This document shows positions 10,778 to 20,826 of a stretch of DNA of 64,000 nucleotides, piece by piece; within the stretch, counting starts at the first letter, position 1, and every line of letters begins with the position of its first letter. Source of the DNA: Trifolium pratense (taxonomy: Eukaryota > Streptophyta > Magnoliopsida > Fabales > Fabaceae); contig NC_060060.1 in assembly GCF_020283565.1 (NCBI RefSeq), positions 29,202,001 to 29,266,000 on the forward strand, written 5' to 3'. The position numbers and the translations under genes are program-made. The notes under the pieces were generated by a model that saw only the letters and a program-made list of their open reading frames with translations, searched no databases and was not told the DNA's origin.

Positions 10778-13700
10778 AAAATTGTGGACCGAACACCTCC
10801 TCGTCGTCATTCTCCCCAGGGACTCAGCTTAATGACCAAACAAGGGCAGTCAGTAAGCCGCAGCTATCACACTGACCAATTCTCCAGGAGCCCTACTCCT
10901 AATCGCGAGGGTTCACCTCCCCTCAACTCACAAGAGGACGACGAGGAGGATCCTCGCTGCCCTTTATCTCACGACATCCTTCAAGCACCCGTTCCAAAGG
11001 GATTTGAACGACCACCTGCTCTCCCAGCTTATGATGGACTTACTGACCCAAATGAACACATCGCATCAATCAATGCTACCCTGAACTTCTTGAGGGTCAG
11101 CGGAGCAATTAGATGCAGAATCTTCCCAACTACACTGAGAAAGGGAGCTATGGCCTGGTACCACAGCCTAGCTCCTCGCTCCGTTTCCTCATGGATGGAT
11201 CTGACCGACCAATTCTGCAGGCACTTCACTGCTTCCCGCAAACAACCAAAAACCGAGGCAGTCCTGGACGCCATCTTCCAAGCTGATAATGAATCTCTCC
11301 GCAGTTTCATAGAGAGGTTCAACAGAGAAGCCATCCAGGTAGAAACAACTGATGACATGAAGAAGTACCTGCTCCAAAGGGGCCTTAGGCCAAACAGTGA
11401 CTTTGCAAGAGCCGTTGGAATTGAAAAACCACGCACCTTTAGCGACCTCCTCCTCAAATCTCAAGCCTACATCCAATATGAGGAGCAACAAGCTGCAGAT
11501 GCTGCCCGTTATGGGCGAGCAGGAAACAGCCAACCTGCTCCTCGTTCAAATGCTGAACAGTCCAGCCGGGGAGGAGGAAGACGAAGAGGCAAAAGGCCTA
11601 GAGAGCCCCGTGGACCTCCCAGCACATTCAGCAACTATACTCCCCTTAGTAAAACTCGGGAAGAAATTTGGAAAGAGTGCAACTCAGCTGAGTTCACTAA
11701 AGCAGGAATTAAATTTCCAAGACAACAACCCTCAAAGCCTGGCCAAGACAAGAGCAGATACTGCAAGTACCACAAAGGCTACGGCCATCTGACTGACGAC
11801 TGCATCCAATTGAAAGACGCCATTGAAATTTTGATTAGAAATGGGCAAATCAAACAATACGTCAATAGGGGCAATGCTCCCCGGGCAGAAGCTGCTGAGA
11901 CCAGCAACACCGAAGAAGCTGCACCAGAAAAATCCGGGCACAAGCCAGTTGCCCTTGCCATCTCCAGACCTGAAGACTTCTTTGTCCCTGACTACTTGGA
12001 CGACACCTATGTTGCTCCCACACTGAACAAATGGGACGCACTTGCCCAAGCTATGGTTATCTCTTGTGGAGGTTTTGACAAACAGACTGTGGGATCCATC
12101 AAGAGAAAATTTGAAGAATTGATAGATGGCTCCTCCAACCTGAATGCAACTTTGGATAAACCGAGAGGGCAATCAAAGCCTTTAGCCTTCTATATGGAAG
12201 AGCTGCCCGGTGGAACTGCAAACTCCCAGATACCCCTGCTCATCAGAGTGGACATGGCAAATATGGACGTCCGCAGGGTACTGGTCGACCAAGGAAGCTC
12301 CTGTGATATCATGTATTCCCAACTTTTCAAGACTCTGCAACTAGATGAGACCTACCTCACCCCTTACTTTGGATCCGATCTCTCCGGATTTAATGGAGCA
12401 ACAACTAAGCCATGGGGATATGTAGACCTGCTAGTCACCGTTGGCTCTGAAGAAACTTCGAAAACCATCAAAGTGAAATTCCTGGTAGTAGACTGCCCTT
12501 CTCTCTACCAGTGCATCCTGGGCCGGACAGCTATTGCTGACTTAATGGCTGTCCCTTCAACTGCCCACCTCAAGATGAAGTATTATACTCACAAAGGCCA
12601 AGTTGCGACACTGCATGGAGACATTGAAGCTGCAAGGAGAGTCTTCAATGCGTCCTCCAAAGGAAATGAATATATCGGGCAGCTCCCCGAGTCCAAGAAG
12701 TCCAAGGCAAAAACTTCCCTGCCCTTGCCAGAAATCAGCTCCATCGACCTCGACAGCCGCTTCTCCAAACAGGAAAACAAGGATGAGAAGAAGCTCTGCA
12801 AAGAGAAGAAGGAAGACGACGAGGCAAGCCAAGAGCACCGTCGTCCAGTTCCAGACGGGGAGTTCGAGCTGATGCCCTTCAGAGAAGACCCGAGCAGGGC
12901 AGTGAAGATTGGGACTGGGCTCCCCGAACTTACTAGAAAGCAACTTGAAGCCTGCTTGAAGGAAAATGCTGATCTGTTCGCCTGGCACGCTTCCGAGATG
13001 CCCGGCTTGGACCCCAACATAGCATGTCACCAGCTGACTATTGATCCTGCTGCACTTCCCATTGTACAACGTAGGCGTAGGCAGTCTCCTGAGAAATCGG
13101 AGGCTGCAGAAAAGGCTGTAAAAGACCTCTTAGAGGCAAATTTCATTTCGGAGGCCAGGTATACAACCTGGCTGTCCAACGTTGTACTTGTCAAAAAATC
13201 TAATGGAAAGTGGAGGATGTGTTGTGACTATACCGATCTTAACAGGGCTTGCCCTAAAGACTCTTATCCCTTACCTTGCATTGATAGACTTGTTGATAAT
13301 TCTTCTGGCTTTAAATTGTTATCTTTTATGGATGCTTATTCAGGTTATAACCAAATTCCAATGGCAGTGGCAGATAGAGAAAAAACAGCTTTCATGACTG
13401 AGTCGGGCAACTATTACTACAACGTAATGCCCTTCGGTCTCAAAAATGCAGGAGCCACATACCAGCGAATGATGAACAAAGTCTTCCGAGGACAAATAGG
13501 AGACATGCTCGAGGTATACATGGACGACATGATCGTAAAATCCCCCGAGGAACTCGACCATGTCGTGCACCTTCGAAAGGTGTTCGAGCAGGCCAGGAAA
13601 TACAAAATGAGATTCAATCCAGAGAAGTGCACCTTCGGGGTCCGAGCAGGAAAATTCCTGGGGTTTTACCTAACCGAGCGAGGAATTGAAGCCAACCCTG

Positions 13701-16057
13701 ACAAGTGCAGAGCTTTTGCCGAGCTCCCCACTCCGAGCGATAAGAAGTCCATACAAACTCTTAATGGAATGCTAACATCGCTTTCCAGATTTGTATCCAA
13801 ATCAGCACAACATGCACTTCCCTTTTTCAAATTACTAAAGAAAGAAGCAGTCTTCGAATGGACAGATGAGTGCGAGCAAGCTCTCCAACATTTGAAAAAG
13901 GCCTTATCAGAGCCACCTGTCCTCTCACGACCAAATAACGAGGAGGTATTATACCTGTACCTTTCCGTCGCCTCAGAGGCTGTAAGTGCAGCTCTTATTC
14001 GTGAGACAAACGAAGGGCAGAAACCAGTATACTTTACGAGCAAAGCCTTGCAGGGTCCTGAACTAAGGTACCAACAAATTGAAAAAATAGCCCTTGCACT
14101 AGTTTATGCTGCGAGGAGACTAAGACATTATTTCTTGGCTCATACAGTTGTGGTCCGAACAGACCAACCAATCAAATCTTTGCTCGGCCGACCAGATATG
14201 GCGGGCAGGATGCTCAAATGGTCCCTCGAACTCTCAGAATTCGACATTCGTTACGAGAGCAGAAAAGCTCTAAAAGCCCAAGTCCTAGCTGACTTCGTCG
14301 CAGAGATGACGAGCTCCTCCCCTACAGTGGACGGAGCAGATAAATGGACAATCTTTGTGGACGGAGCATCAAGCGCCACAGGAGCAGGTGCAGGCATCAT
14401 TCTTGAAAATGAGAATGGCTTACTAATCGAGGTGTCCCTAGCACTATCCTTCCCAACTTCAAACAACCAAGCAGAATATGAAGCATTCCTCGCTGGACTA
14501 CGTTTGGCCGAGGACGTTCAAGCCAAGGAGATAAAAATCTACACAGATTCACAACTAGTCGCCTCGCAGGTGCTAGGAGAGTATCAGACCAAAAATGATA
14601 ACCTCTCTGAATACCTAGTGCTAGTAAAGGAAAAGATCACAAAGTTCAACTCTGTTGAAATATTACATGTTCCCCGCGAACACAACAAAAGGGCAGATAT
14701 CCTGTCCAAGCTGGCAAGCACAAAAAGGAAGGGCGGAAACAAATCTGTCATCCAAGAGATACTCCCTCGTCCAAGCATAGAAAAACCAAACAAGGTTGTG
14801 GACATAAACGTCATTGGCGACAAAGACTGTTGGATGACTCCAGTGTACAACTTCCTCGAGCGCGGAACTCTCCCTGACGACCAGAAACAAGCAGCTGTAG
14901 TCAGACGAAGAGCCTGCTCCTACGTCATCCTCGACGGAAAATTATACAGGAGAGGATTTTCCATTCCTCTCCTAAAATGTGTGGACGAGGACACAGCAGA
15001 TTACATCCTGCGCGAAGTCCACGAGGGCATTAACGCCCAGCACCTGGGAGGGAGATCACTTGCCAGGAAAGCCCTACGAGCAGGATACTATTGGCCTACT
15101 ATGCAACAGGACGCCAAAGACCACGTAAAAAAATGTGACAAATGCCAAAGGCATGGGGATATGCACTTAGCTCCCCCTCAAGAACTAAAATCTTTGTCTT
15201 CCCCCTGGCCCTTCGCCTGGTGGGGCATGGACTTACTTGGTCCTTTTACCAAAGGACTTTATCAAAATCGCTACCTAATAGTAGCAGTGGACTACTTCAC
15301 AAAGTGGGTGGAAGCCGAACCCCTCTCCGACATCACATCGCTCAGAATCCTGCGCTTCTTCAAAAGAAATGTGTTAGCTAGATTCGGAATACCACAGGTG
15401 GTAGTCACAGACAACGGAACACAGTTTACAGACAAAGATTTTCAAGCATTCCTTGTTGCCCTGGGCACCAAACAGCACTTCACATCGGTCGAGCACCCCC
15501 AAACCAACGGGCAAGCTGAAGCAGCCAACAGAGTAATCCTGAGAGGGTTACGAAGAAGACTCGACCAAAACAAAAAGAAATGGGTTGAAGAGCTTGACAA
15601 TGTACTCTGGGCCTATCGAACAACCCCACACTCCACAACCGGAGAGACCCCCTTCCGAATGGTATATGGAACGGAGGCAGTTATCCCCGTAGAGATTGGG
15701 GAACCATCTCGACGGACTGAGCAACCTCTAAACGAGGAGCAAAATGACGAAGCACTTCGAGAGGAGCTTGACCTCGTCGAAGAAATTCGAACAGGAGCTT
15801 CCTTAAAGGAGGCCACCCTGAAGCAGAAAATAACTGCCCGGCATGACACCAAAGTCATCAAAAGAGAATTCGAAGTGGGAAGCCTCGTCCTAAGACGCAA
15901 TGCAGATTTCCAGGGCGGCAAACTTGCACCCAATTGGGAAGGACCATACCGCGTCATTGACAAAACAGAAAATGGTGCATACTATCTCGAGGACCTTCGA
16001 GGAAAGAAACTTCCTCGACCTTGGAATGCCCAGAAATTGAAACAATATTACAGCTAA
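10778..16057 (+). CDS. Tat element gag-protease-RT-RNase H-integrase polyprotein
   Basis: This is one open frame of about 1,757 residues continuing the frame of 10235-10777. Domains, with approximate residues counted from 10784: gag core (50-230), zinc knuckle CKYHKGYGHLTDDC (about 326), aspartic protease VLVDQGSS (about 500, with Gln instead of the usual Ser/Thr after Asp), reverse transcriptase with YMDD (about 911), and RNase H with IFVDGASS (about 1190). Integrase follows, with its zinc-binding region (about 1420-1460), TDNGTQF and HPQTNGQAEAA (1540-1570). No chromodomain was seen, as expected for Tat. Apart from the upstream TGA the frame is intact, so the copy may be close to functional. 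The product converts genomic RNA to cDNA and integrates it. Confidence 0.93.
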   Translation, partial: KIVDRTPPRRHSPQGLSLMTKQGQSVSRSYHTDQFSRSPTPNREGSPPLNSQEDDEEDPRCPLSHDILQAPVPKGFERPPALPAYDGLTDPNEHIASINATLNFLRVSGAIRCRIFPTTLRKGAMAWYHSLAPRSVSSWMDLTDQFCRHFTASRKQPKTEAVLDAIFQADNESLRSFIERFNREAIQVETTDDMKKYLLQRGLRPNSDFARAVGIEKPRTFSDLLLKSQAYIQYEEQQAADAARYGRAGNSQPAPRSNAEQSSRGGGRRRGKRPREPRGPPSTFSNYTPLSKTREEIWKECNSAEFTKAGIKFPRQQPSKPGQDKSRYCKYHKGYGHLTDDCIQLKDAIEILIRNGQIKQYVNRGNAPRAEAAETSNTEEAAPEKSGHKPVALAISRPEDFFVPDYLDDTYVAPTLNKWDALAQAMVISCGGFDKQTVGSIKRKFEELIDGSSNLNATLDKPRGQSKPLAFYMEELPGGTANSQIPLLIRVDMANMDVRRVLVDQGSSCDIMYSQLFKTLQLDETYLTPYFGSDLSGFNGATTKPWGYVDLLVTVGSEETSKTIKVKFLVVDCPSLYQCILGRTAIADLMAVPSTAHLKMKYYTHKGQVATLHGDIEAARRVFNASSKGNEYIGQLPESKKSKAKTSLPLPEISSIDLDSRFSKQENKDEKKLCKEKKEDDEASQEHRRPVPDGEFELMPFREDPSRAVKIGTGLPELTRKQLEACLKENADLFAWHASEMPGLDPNIACHQLTIDPAALPIVQRRRRQSPEKSEAAEKAVKDLLEANFISEARYTTWLSNVVLVKKSNGKWRMCCDYTDLNRACPKDSYPLPCIDRLVDNSSGFKLLSFMDAYSGYNQIPMAVADREKTAFMTESGNYYYNVMPFGLKNAGATYQRMMNKVFRGQIGDMLEVYMDDMIVKSPEELDHVVHLRKVFEQARKYKMRFNPEKCTFGVRAGKFLGFYLTERGIEANPDKCRAFAELPTPSDKKSIQTLNGMLTSLSRFVSKSAQHALPFFKLLKKEAVFEWTDECEQALQHLKKALSEPPVLSRPNNEEVLYLYLSVASEAVSAALIRETNEGQKPVYFTSKALQGPELRYQQIEKIALALVYAARRLRHYFLAHTVVVRTDQPIKSLLGRPDMAGRMLKWSLELSEFDIRYESRKALKAQVLADFVAEMTSSSPTVDGADKWTIFVDGASSATGAGAGIILENENGLLIEVSLALSFPTSNNQAEYEAFLAGLRLAEDVQAKEIKIYTDSQLVASQVLGEYQTKNDNLSEYLVLVKEKITKFNSVEILHVPREHNKRADILSKLASTKRKGGNKSVIQEILPRPSIEKPNKVVDINVIGDKDCWMTPVYNFLERGTLPDDQKQAAVVRRRACSYVILDGKLYRRGFSIPLLKCVDEDTADYILREVHEGINAQHLGGRSLARKALRAGYYWPTMQQDAKDHVKKCDKCQRHGDMHLAPPQELKSLSSPWPFAWWGMDLLGPFTKGLYQNRYLIVAVDYFTKWVEAEPLSDITSLRILRFFKRNVLARFGIPQVVVTDNGTQFTDKDFQAFLVALGTKQHFTSVEHPQTNGQAEAANRVILRGLRRRLDQNKKKWVEELDNVLWAYRTTPHSTTGETPFRMVYGTEAVIPVEIGEPSRRTEQPLNEEQNDEALREELDLVEEIRTGASLKEATLKQKITARHDTKVIKREFEVGSLVLRRNADFQGGKLAPNWEGPYRVIDKTENGAYYLEDLRGKKLPRPWNAQKLKQYYS

Positions 16058-16960
16058 GTTATTGCCACACCAAAAAAGGCAGCTCGCACTTCAGAACACA
16101 ACGAGTCGAGCACCTTAAACAACGGAGGGCACCATGGCACACGTGCTCATCTAAAACCATAGCAGGGGAACTAATTCACCATAAGGGAAATGGAACTCCT
16201 GCTAGACGAGGATAACTCTCGAAACGAGCCCATCGTCCCCGTGCCACGACCTAGCACCCAGCTCGCGATGGGAGGTTCAGGTTGCGAAGAAAGGTACACT
16301 AGCGTGCTCGTATTCGCGTAACTTAGAAACAACTCTAAGTGCTTATACAGTTCCCTAAACTGTTTAAGTCAAAACAGAGGAAACTACCCTCAATAAAACA
16401 TGCTCAGTATCAAGCAGGGGAAACCTCCCCGGCAAAATAACAACGAGCACAGCATTCATACATGCAAAAATATGATTAGCATACAAAACATGCATAAAAA
16501 TAAACAGGCAAAACTTAACACACCAACTTGCTCGAATGAGCATACCAGCATGCCCAGACGAGCACCTCAATAACGGGGAGAGAAGCTCCCCGCCACGAAG
16601 TTTAAACAGCAAATTTCGTTAAGTTTAAAATGGGGACAAGCTCCCCGGCTCCGATTTTGAGCAAGAAATTAGCATAAAATTTTGCTAAGTTAAAAGTAGG
16701 GACCAGACCTCCCCGGTTGAAATTTTAAACAACAAAATTTCGTAAAATTTTCTAAGTTAAGAGACGAGGAAACATACATGCGAGCAAGTATAGACGAGCA
16801 GTTATAAACAAGCATAGATAAATAAACGGGCACCTGCCCGGAATTGTCATAAAAATAAAACGGGGACAAAAGCCCACTTGTTCCAATATTACAAACCATG
16901 CCTCAAAGGCCCCAAAATTCAAAAAGACAAAACAAATTACAATAGAAAAGCCAGGGACAT
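16058..16960. repeat. Tat 3' region, repeat set 1 (GGGGA...TCCCC hairpins)
   Basis: This non-coding interval lies between the pol stop and the antisense gene stop. From about 16370 short hairpins of the form GGGGAGagAAGCTCCCC, GGGGACaAGCTCCCC and similar recur, separated by AT-rich spacers such as AAATTTCGTTAAGTTTAAAA. The same hairpin motif recurs at 19150-19460. Confidence 0.75.
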
Positions 16961-18989
16961 CTACTCCTCGCACCTATCTTCCTGCTCGTGCCCATCACCC
17001 TGCTCGTCTCCATGATCTTCCTCGTGCACCACTTCAGCATCATCCTCCTCGTAATCAGAGACGGCTAGGCCAGCAGGGATAACAATCTGGCCATCTTTGA
17101 CCTCCCCGTTCACATGCATTCCCCGGGTCACCAAATCCACATCAGGGTTGAGGAGCTTGATTTGCTGAATGGCATTATCAAAAGCATACTCAGTGCCCTC
17201 AACAAAGTCATGGGACAACTGAGCAATCACCTTGACCAAGTCTGCTCGGGTAGTCAAGCCCTCGGCAGCCTTGTGCTCGTTCTCGCCCGGCACCATAGCA
17301 GCAGTAAGCCTTTCAATCTCAGCCCGAGCAGCATCCAACTCCTCTCTCCTTTTACGGTGCTCCTCCACCTTGTCACCCCAACGTTTCTGCTTCTCCTTGA
17401 GATCATCCACATCAATCTTGAGCTGGTTGATCCGACTTTTGGCCCGATCGTGCCTGGTCTGGGCATTGTTCAGCTGCTCGAGTAGAGACTCCCGCTCGTC
17501 ACCAAGGACAAGGGAGCTCGAGATCATTCGCACCATAGCAGCCATGTCACGAGCATGTTGCTGCTTACGGACCTCTGGCTCCTGGTCAAGAATTGCTGAC
17601 CGCTCGGCATCAAAGACCTCAGGAGGATATTTTTCAAAAAATTTCTCCACCGTATAGCATCGGGGAACTGGAAACTTGCTGCATGCGCCCATGCCCGTAG
17701 GAGTTTCATTGGCTTCCTCTTCTCTAAATCTCTTTGCCGGAGGTGGACGAACCGAGGAAGTAGGGGTATCCGAACCTCCCACCGAGGTTCCTATAACCTG
17801 CACGGAAGGGGTCCCCGGCCTCACCTCCTGGGAAGCTCTGGCAACAGTTTTCTTTTTCAACTGGCCAGACTTGCTCGCCTCCTCATTTTGCTTAGCCTTC
17901 AACATCCGCTCAGCAATGGTCTCCATTTTGTCTGCAAACATATGACCAGCAAGTTAAATAAAGGACGAGGAATACATACAACAATAACAGAAATTTTTCT
18001 AAGTTAAAAAGAAAGGAAACAATACCCAAACACAATTTAACCTCCCCGGCATTTTTGCACTTGAGGAGGGTCCTAGTATTAATATATCGAGGAGAGGTCC
18101 TCGGCTCCCCGTGTTCGTCCCTTATTATAACTCCCTTACGAGTCATCCAGACCCCTGGAGTAAAACCGGCCACAAAGGCCTTCAGACTCTCAAAGGCAGC
18201 CTTGTCCTCGGGAGACAAATCTGCATCCCCGGTTGTATACTCCTTAGGCTCCTTATGGAAGTGGGTGTACGACCAGCTCAACGGGAACTTAGGAACTGCC
18301 CGAAGTATGACTTGCCCGCTGGCATCCTTACGAGCAACACCTTGCTCGTCTATATCTTCCTCAAGTTCCAATAAACTCTCCCGGGCAGAAGGAGACTCTG
18401 GCCGGACGATATAATACCTCTCCTTAAAATCCTTAATGGAGTCCACGAACATCTTAAAAAGTTTGACATCCTCGTGATGCTTCAACGAAACCCAGTTTTG
18501 ACGAGGTGCTCGTCCTACTTCCTTCGTCGGCTTGCGTTGAATTTTGAAGATCCTAAAAAAGAGGGGAAGGCTGGGACGAACATCTTTATACACGCAGAGA
18601 TGCTCGAACGCCATTATAAACGACCAGGAGTTAGGGTGCAGCTGTGACGGAGCCACTTGCAAGGCTTTGAGAACACTTGCCGCAAAAGGGCTGAACGGCA
18701 GTCTAAGTCCCATCTCTTTAAAGACGAACTCATACATAGCAAAAGCCTGCCCGTCAAAAGACGAGCACACCCGTTCATCCTCCCCGGGTAAACGGGTCGA
18801 CCAGTGTTTGGGCTCGTTTGCTCTCCTCTGCTCGACAGTGGTATGCAATTTAGGATCCTCGGGAGTAAGCGCCGAAGCTATTCCCCGGGGCTCAGGAGCA
18901 ACCCAATCCAGTGCAGGATCAGTTATACAGTCGACCAACACAAATTTCTCCGGACCCTGCACTTCTACCACCTCCTCGGATTCTGACAT
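16961..18989 (-). CDS. Antisense ORF of the Tat element (two coding exons, about 644 residues)
   Basis: On the minus strand, exon 1 (18989-18026) and exon 2 (17931-16961) join in frame across a 94-bp GT-AG intron (18025-17932); the junction codon is Asp. The N-terminal half, beginning MSESEEVVEVQ and containing HPNSWSFIMAFEHLC, resembles the domain annotated in plants as 'putative gypsy type transposon'. The second half carries a Lys/Arg-rich segment, a long coiled coil (around RHDRAKSRINQLKIDVDDLK) and a very acidic Glu/Asp tail. Tat elements are known to carry such extra ORFs; their function is unknown. The frame is open with no stop, suggesting selection or recent origin. It has its own TATA box and a 5' UTR intron upstream. 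Confidence 0.8.
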
Positions 18990-19723
18990 TTTAAAACCTG
19001 AAATGCAGTAAAAACAAAGTGAATTCGATGATCAAATCCACCCTTTCACCGCAGTTCAAGTGAAAGGGCGCAAGATAGGACGAGGACGCTGTCCCCGACC
19101 AAAGCCCTTTTCAAATGTCAATCAAAATCAAACCGAGGAGGGTAAGGCAAAAACGGGGAGATAAGCTCCCCGGCATGAAATTTTGACAGCAAATTTCATG
19201 CAAAAATCCTCTAAGTAAAAAACGGGGAGGTAAGCTCCCCGGCATGAAATTTCAACAACAAAATTCATGCAAAAATTCTCTAAGTTGAAAACGGGGAGGC
19301 AAGCTCCCCGGCATATTCGAACTATCTAAAGTTTGAAACGGGGAGAGAAGCTCCCCATCACCTAACAAACCATCAAAGTTCGAAACGGGGAGGTAAGCTC
19401 CCCGGCACTAGTTATCTAACCTAGAGTTTCAAAAGGGAGGAAAGCTCCCCGACACTAAAATTCATACGGTGCCCGGCACATTCATCCTAACGTTCATAAA
19501 TTCATAGCGTTCTTCATGCAAAAACCCAGAAAAACACATAAAAAGCTGGGTGGGAAAGCAAAAATCGATCTAAGTAACAAAATTTGGAAGAATTACCTTG
19601 AATATGAAGAAAATCTGAAGAACGATCTGACAAGTAAGTTGAAACTTCAGAGAGAATATCCAGAATTACAATTGAAGAGAGAGAGTGAAAAGTGAAAATG
19701 AAATTCACTCTCCTCTATTTATA
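18990..19723 (-). promoter_or_regulatory. Promoter, 5' UTR exon and 5' UTR intron of the Tat antisense ORF
   Basis: On the minus strand, TATAAATAG lies at 19723-19715. A leader of roughly 90 nt would follow and end at a GTAATT donor (19596). An acceptor TTTCAG at about 18998 precedes the ATG at 18989. The predicted 599-bp leader intron (19596-18998) contains repeat set 2. TATA, donor and acceptor are read directly; transcription is inferred. Confidence 0.6.
19152..19460. repeat. Tat 3' region, repeat set 2 (tandem 48-68 bp units)
   Basis: There are five tandem units, each opening with AACGGGGAG followed by AAGCTCCCC after two or three bases. They start at about 19152, 19221, 19289, 19337 and 19385. 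The first two units are 68 bp and nearly identical. Each unit head is a perfect short hairpin. Confidence 0.9.
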
Positions 19724-19784
19724 GATCAAGCCAGGAAAATGAAGAGACGCTTTGATCCAATGGTCCTTACACTCCCTCGTAAAA

Positions 19785-20290
19785 ATCAAAGCAGTAAATG
19801 CGCCCTTTCACATTCCCAACAAACAATCCTCCTCGTTACTAACCTCCTCGTCATAGTAACGAGCAATAAAACCCCCTCGTTCCTAACCTCCTCGTCATAG
19901 TAACGAGCGATAAAGCCTCCTCGTTGCTAGCCTCTTCGTCATAGCAACGAGCGACAAGACTTCCTCGTCGCTATCTCTTCACCAGAGCAACAAGCAACAT
20001 AGCAACAAGTAACAATTCTTTCTTGAAAATCATCTCCTCGTCATCGTTGCGAGCAACAATACTTCTCGTTGTTATCTCTTCGCTATAGCAACGAGCAAAT
20101 ATTCCATCTTGTGCAATATCTCCTCGCAGGAGATACGAGCAACACATACTTCCTCGTAACCATAACTACGAGCAAGATATTAAACATCCTCGAAAAATCG
20201 ATTCGAGCAAAACATTGCAGATGCTTGCTACGAGCAAGGCTTTGACGAGCAACTTCCTCGTCCACTTTTGTTCAAGAGAGGTTGCAAGGA
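19785..20290. repeat. Tat 3' region, repeat set 3 (CTCGT/ACGAG inverted units)
   Basis: Degenerate tandem units of CCTCGTCATAGTAACGAGCA type follow one another. In each, CTCGT and ACGAG can pair across a short loop. The array lies upstream of the antisense promoter and before the 3' LTR. Confidence 0.85.
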
Positions 20291-20353
20291 GATTTCCTTC
20301 TGCACTTGGGCACACATCTAAAGTCATCACTCCTATGCCTAGGAGCAACGACT

Positions 20354-20364
20354 TGGGGGGCTCC
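20354..20364 (+). other. Polypurine tract of the Tat element
   Basis: A G-rich tract (TGGGGGGCTCC) lies immediately upstream of the 3' LTR start, the usual place for plus-strand priming. Confidence 0.6.
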
Positions 20365-20821
20365 TGTTCTGGACTAGACTAATGCTAGTCCACCTAGACC
20401 CTCACAAAGTCCACATGGCTTGCCCAACCACCTCCATGTCAGCATGGCACAACCTCTCCACTAAGATAGGGTAAAATTACTACTCTACCCACTATCTAAG
20501 GGTAATATCTTGGCAGTCCCTCTTAATGGGCCTTGGCTAGTCCAGCCCACTAAGAGGACCTTTGGCCCAGAGCTGAGGGCTATAAATACTCTCCCTCATG
20601 GGAGAGCAAGGGTAACGATTCATTATTATAATTACTCTCTCTCTCTCTAACTTCTCTCTAGTATCTCTCTTGCTCTCTTCCCTTACTGACTTAAGCATCG
20701 GAGCACCTGCAGGTACAACCCCCCCCCCCTCCGTGGACCATCTGCTCGGACCTGCTGCCTACCACCTGCTCAACGGACTTCCAGCTGGCCTTCTACCTGT
20801 TCTGATCAACAGTTAAGATCA
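20365..20821 (+). repeat. 3' LTR of the Tat element
   Basis: It is 457 bp. Compared with the 5' LTR, I count three substitutions and a C run of 11 instead of 8. A TATAAATA copy lies at 20581-20588. Confidence 0.95.
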
Positions 20822-20826
20822 GATTC

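Larger units (their letters stand above)
9687..20826 (+). mobile_element. Ty3/gypsy LTR retrotransposon, Tat type, complete, with GATTC target duplication
   Basis: The two LTRs begin TGTTCTGGAC and end AAGATCA. Flanking copies of GATTC at 9687-9691 and 20822-20826 form a 5-bp target duplication. The order is LTR, primer-binding site, gag, protease, RT, RNase H, integrase, repeat-rich 3' region with an antisense gene, polypurine tract, LTR. The RNase H with FVDGASS, the C-x7-H-x4-C gag knuckle and an antisense ORF downstream of pol are features of the plant Tat/Retand group. The LTRs differ by three substitutions and a 3-bp C-run length change, so insertion was recent. It interrupts a LINE fragment. 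Confidence 0.95.

Noticed and set aside
11029..15963. Many minus-strand and shifted ORFs over the Tat gag-pol region
   Set aside because: They are reverse-strand or frame shadows of one long coding frame with strong domain evidence.
17114..19011. Plus-strand ORFs of 87-155 codons over the antisense gene
   Set aside because: The minus-strand frame has the start, introns, coiled coil and family resemblance; the plus-strand frames are shadows.
19152..20290. CRISPR-like array (regular hairpin repeats)
   Set aside because: This is eukaryotic DNA inside an LTR element. Units are degenerate tandem repeats without unique spacers, and there are no cas genes.
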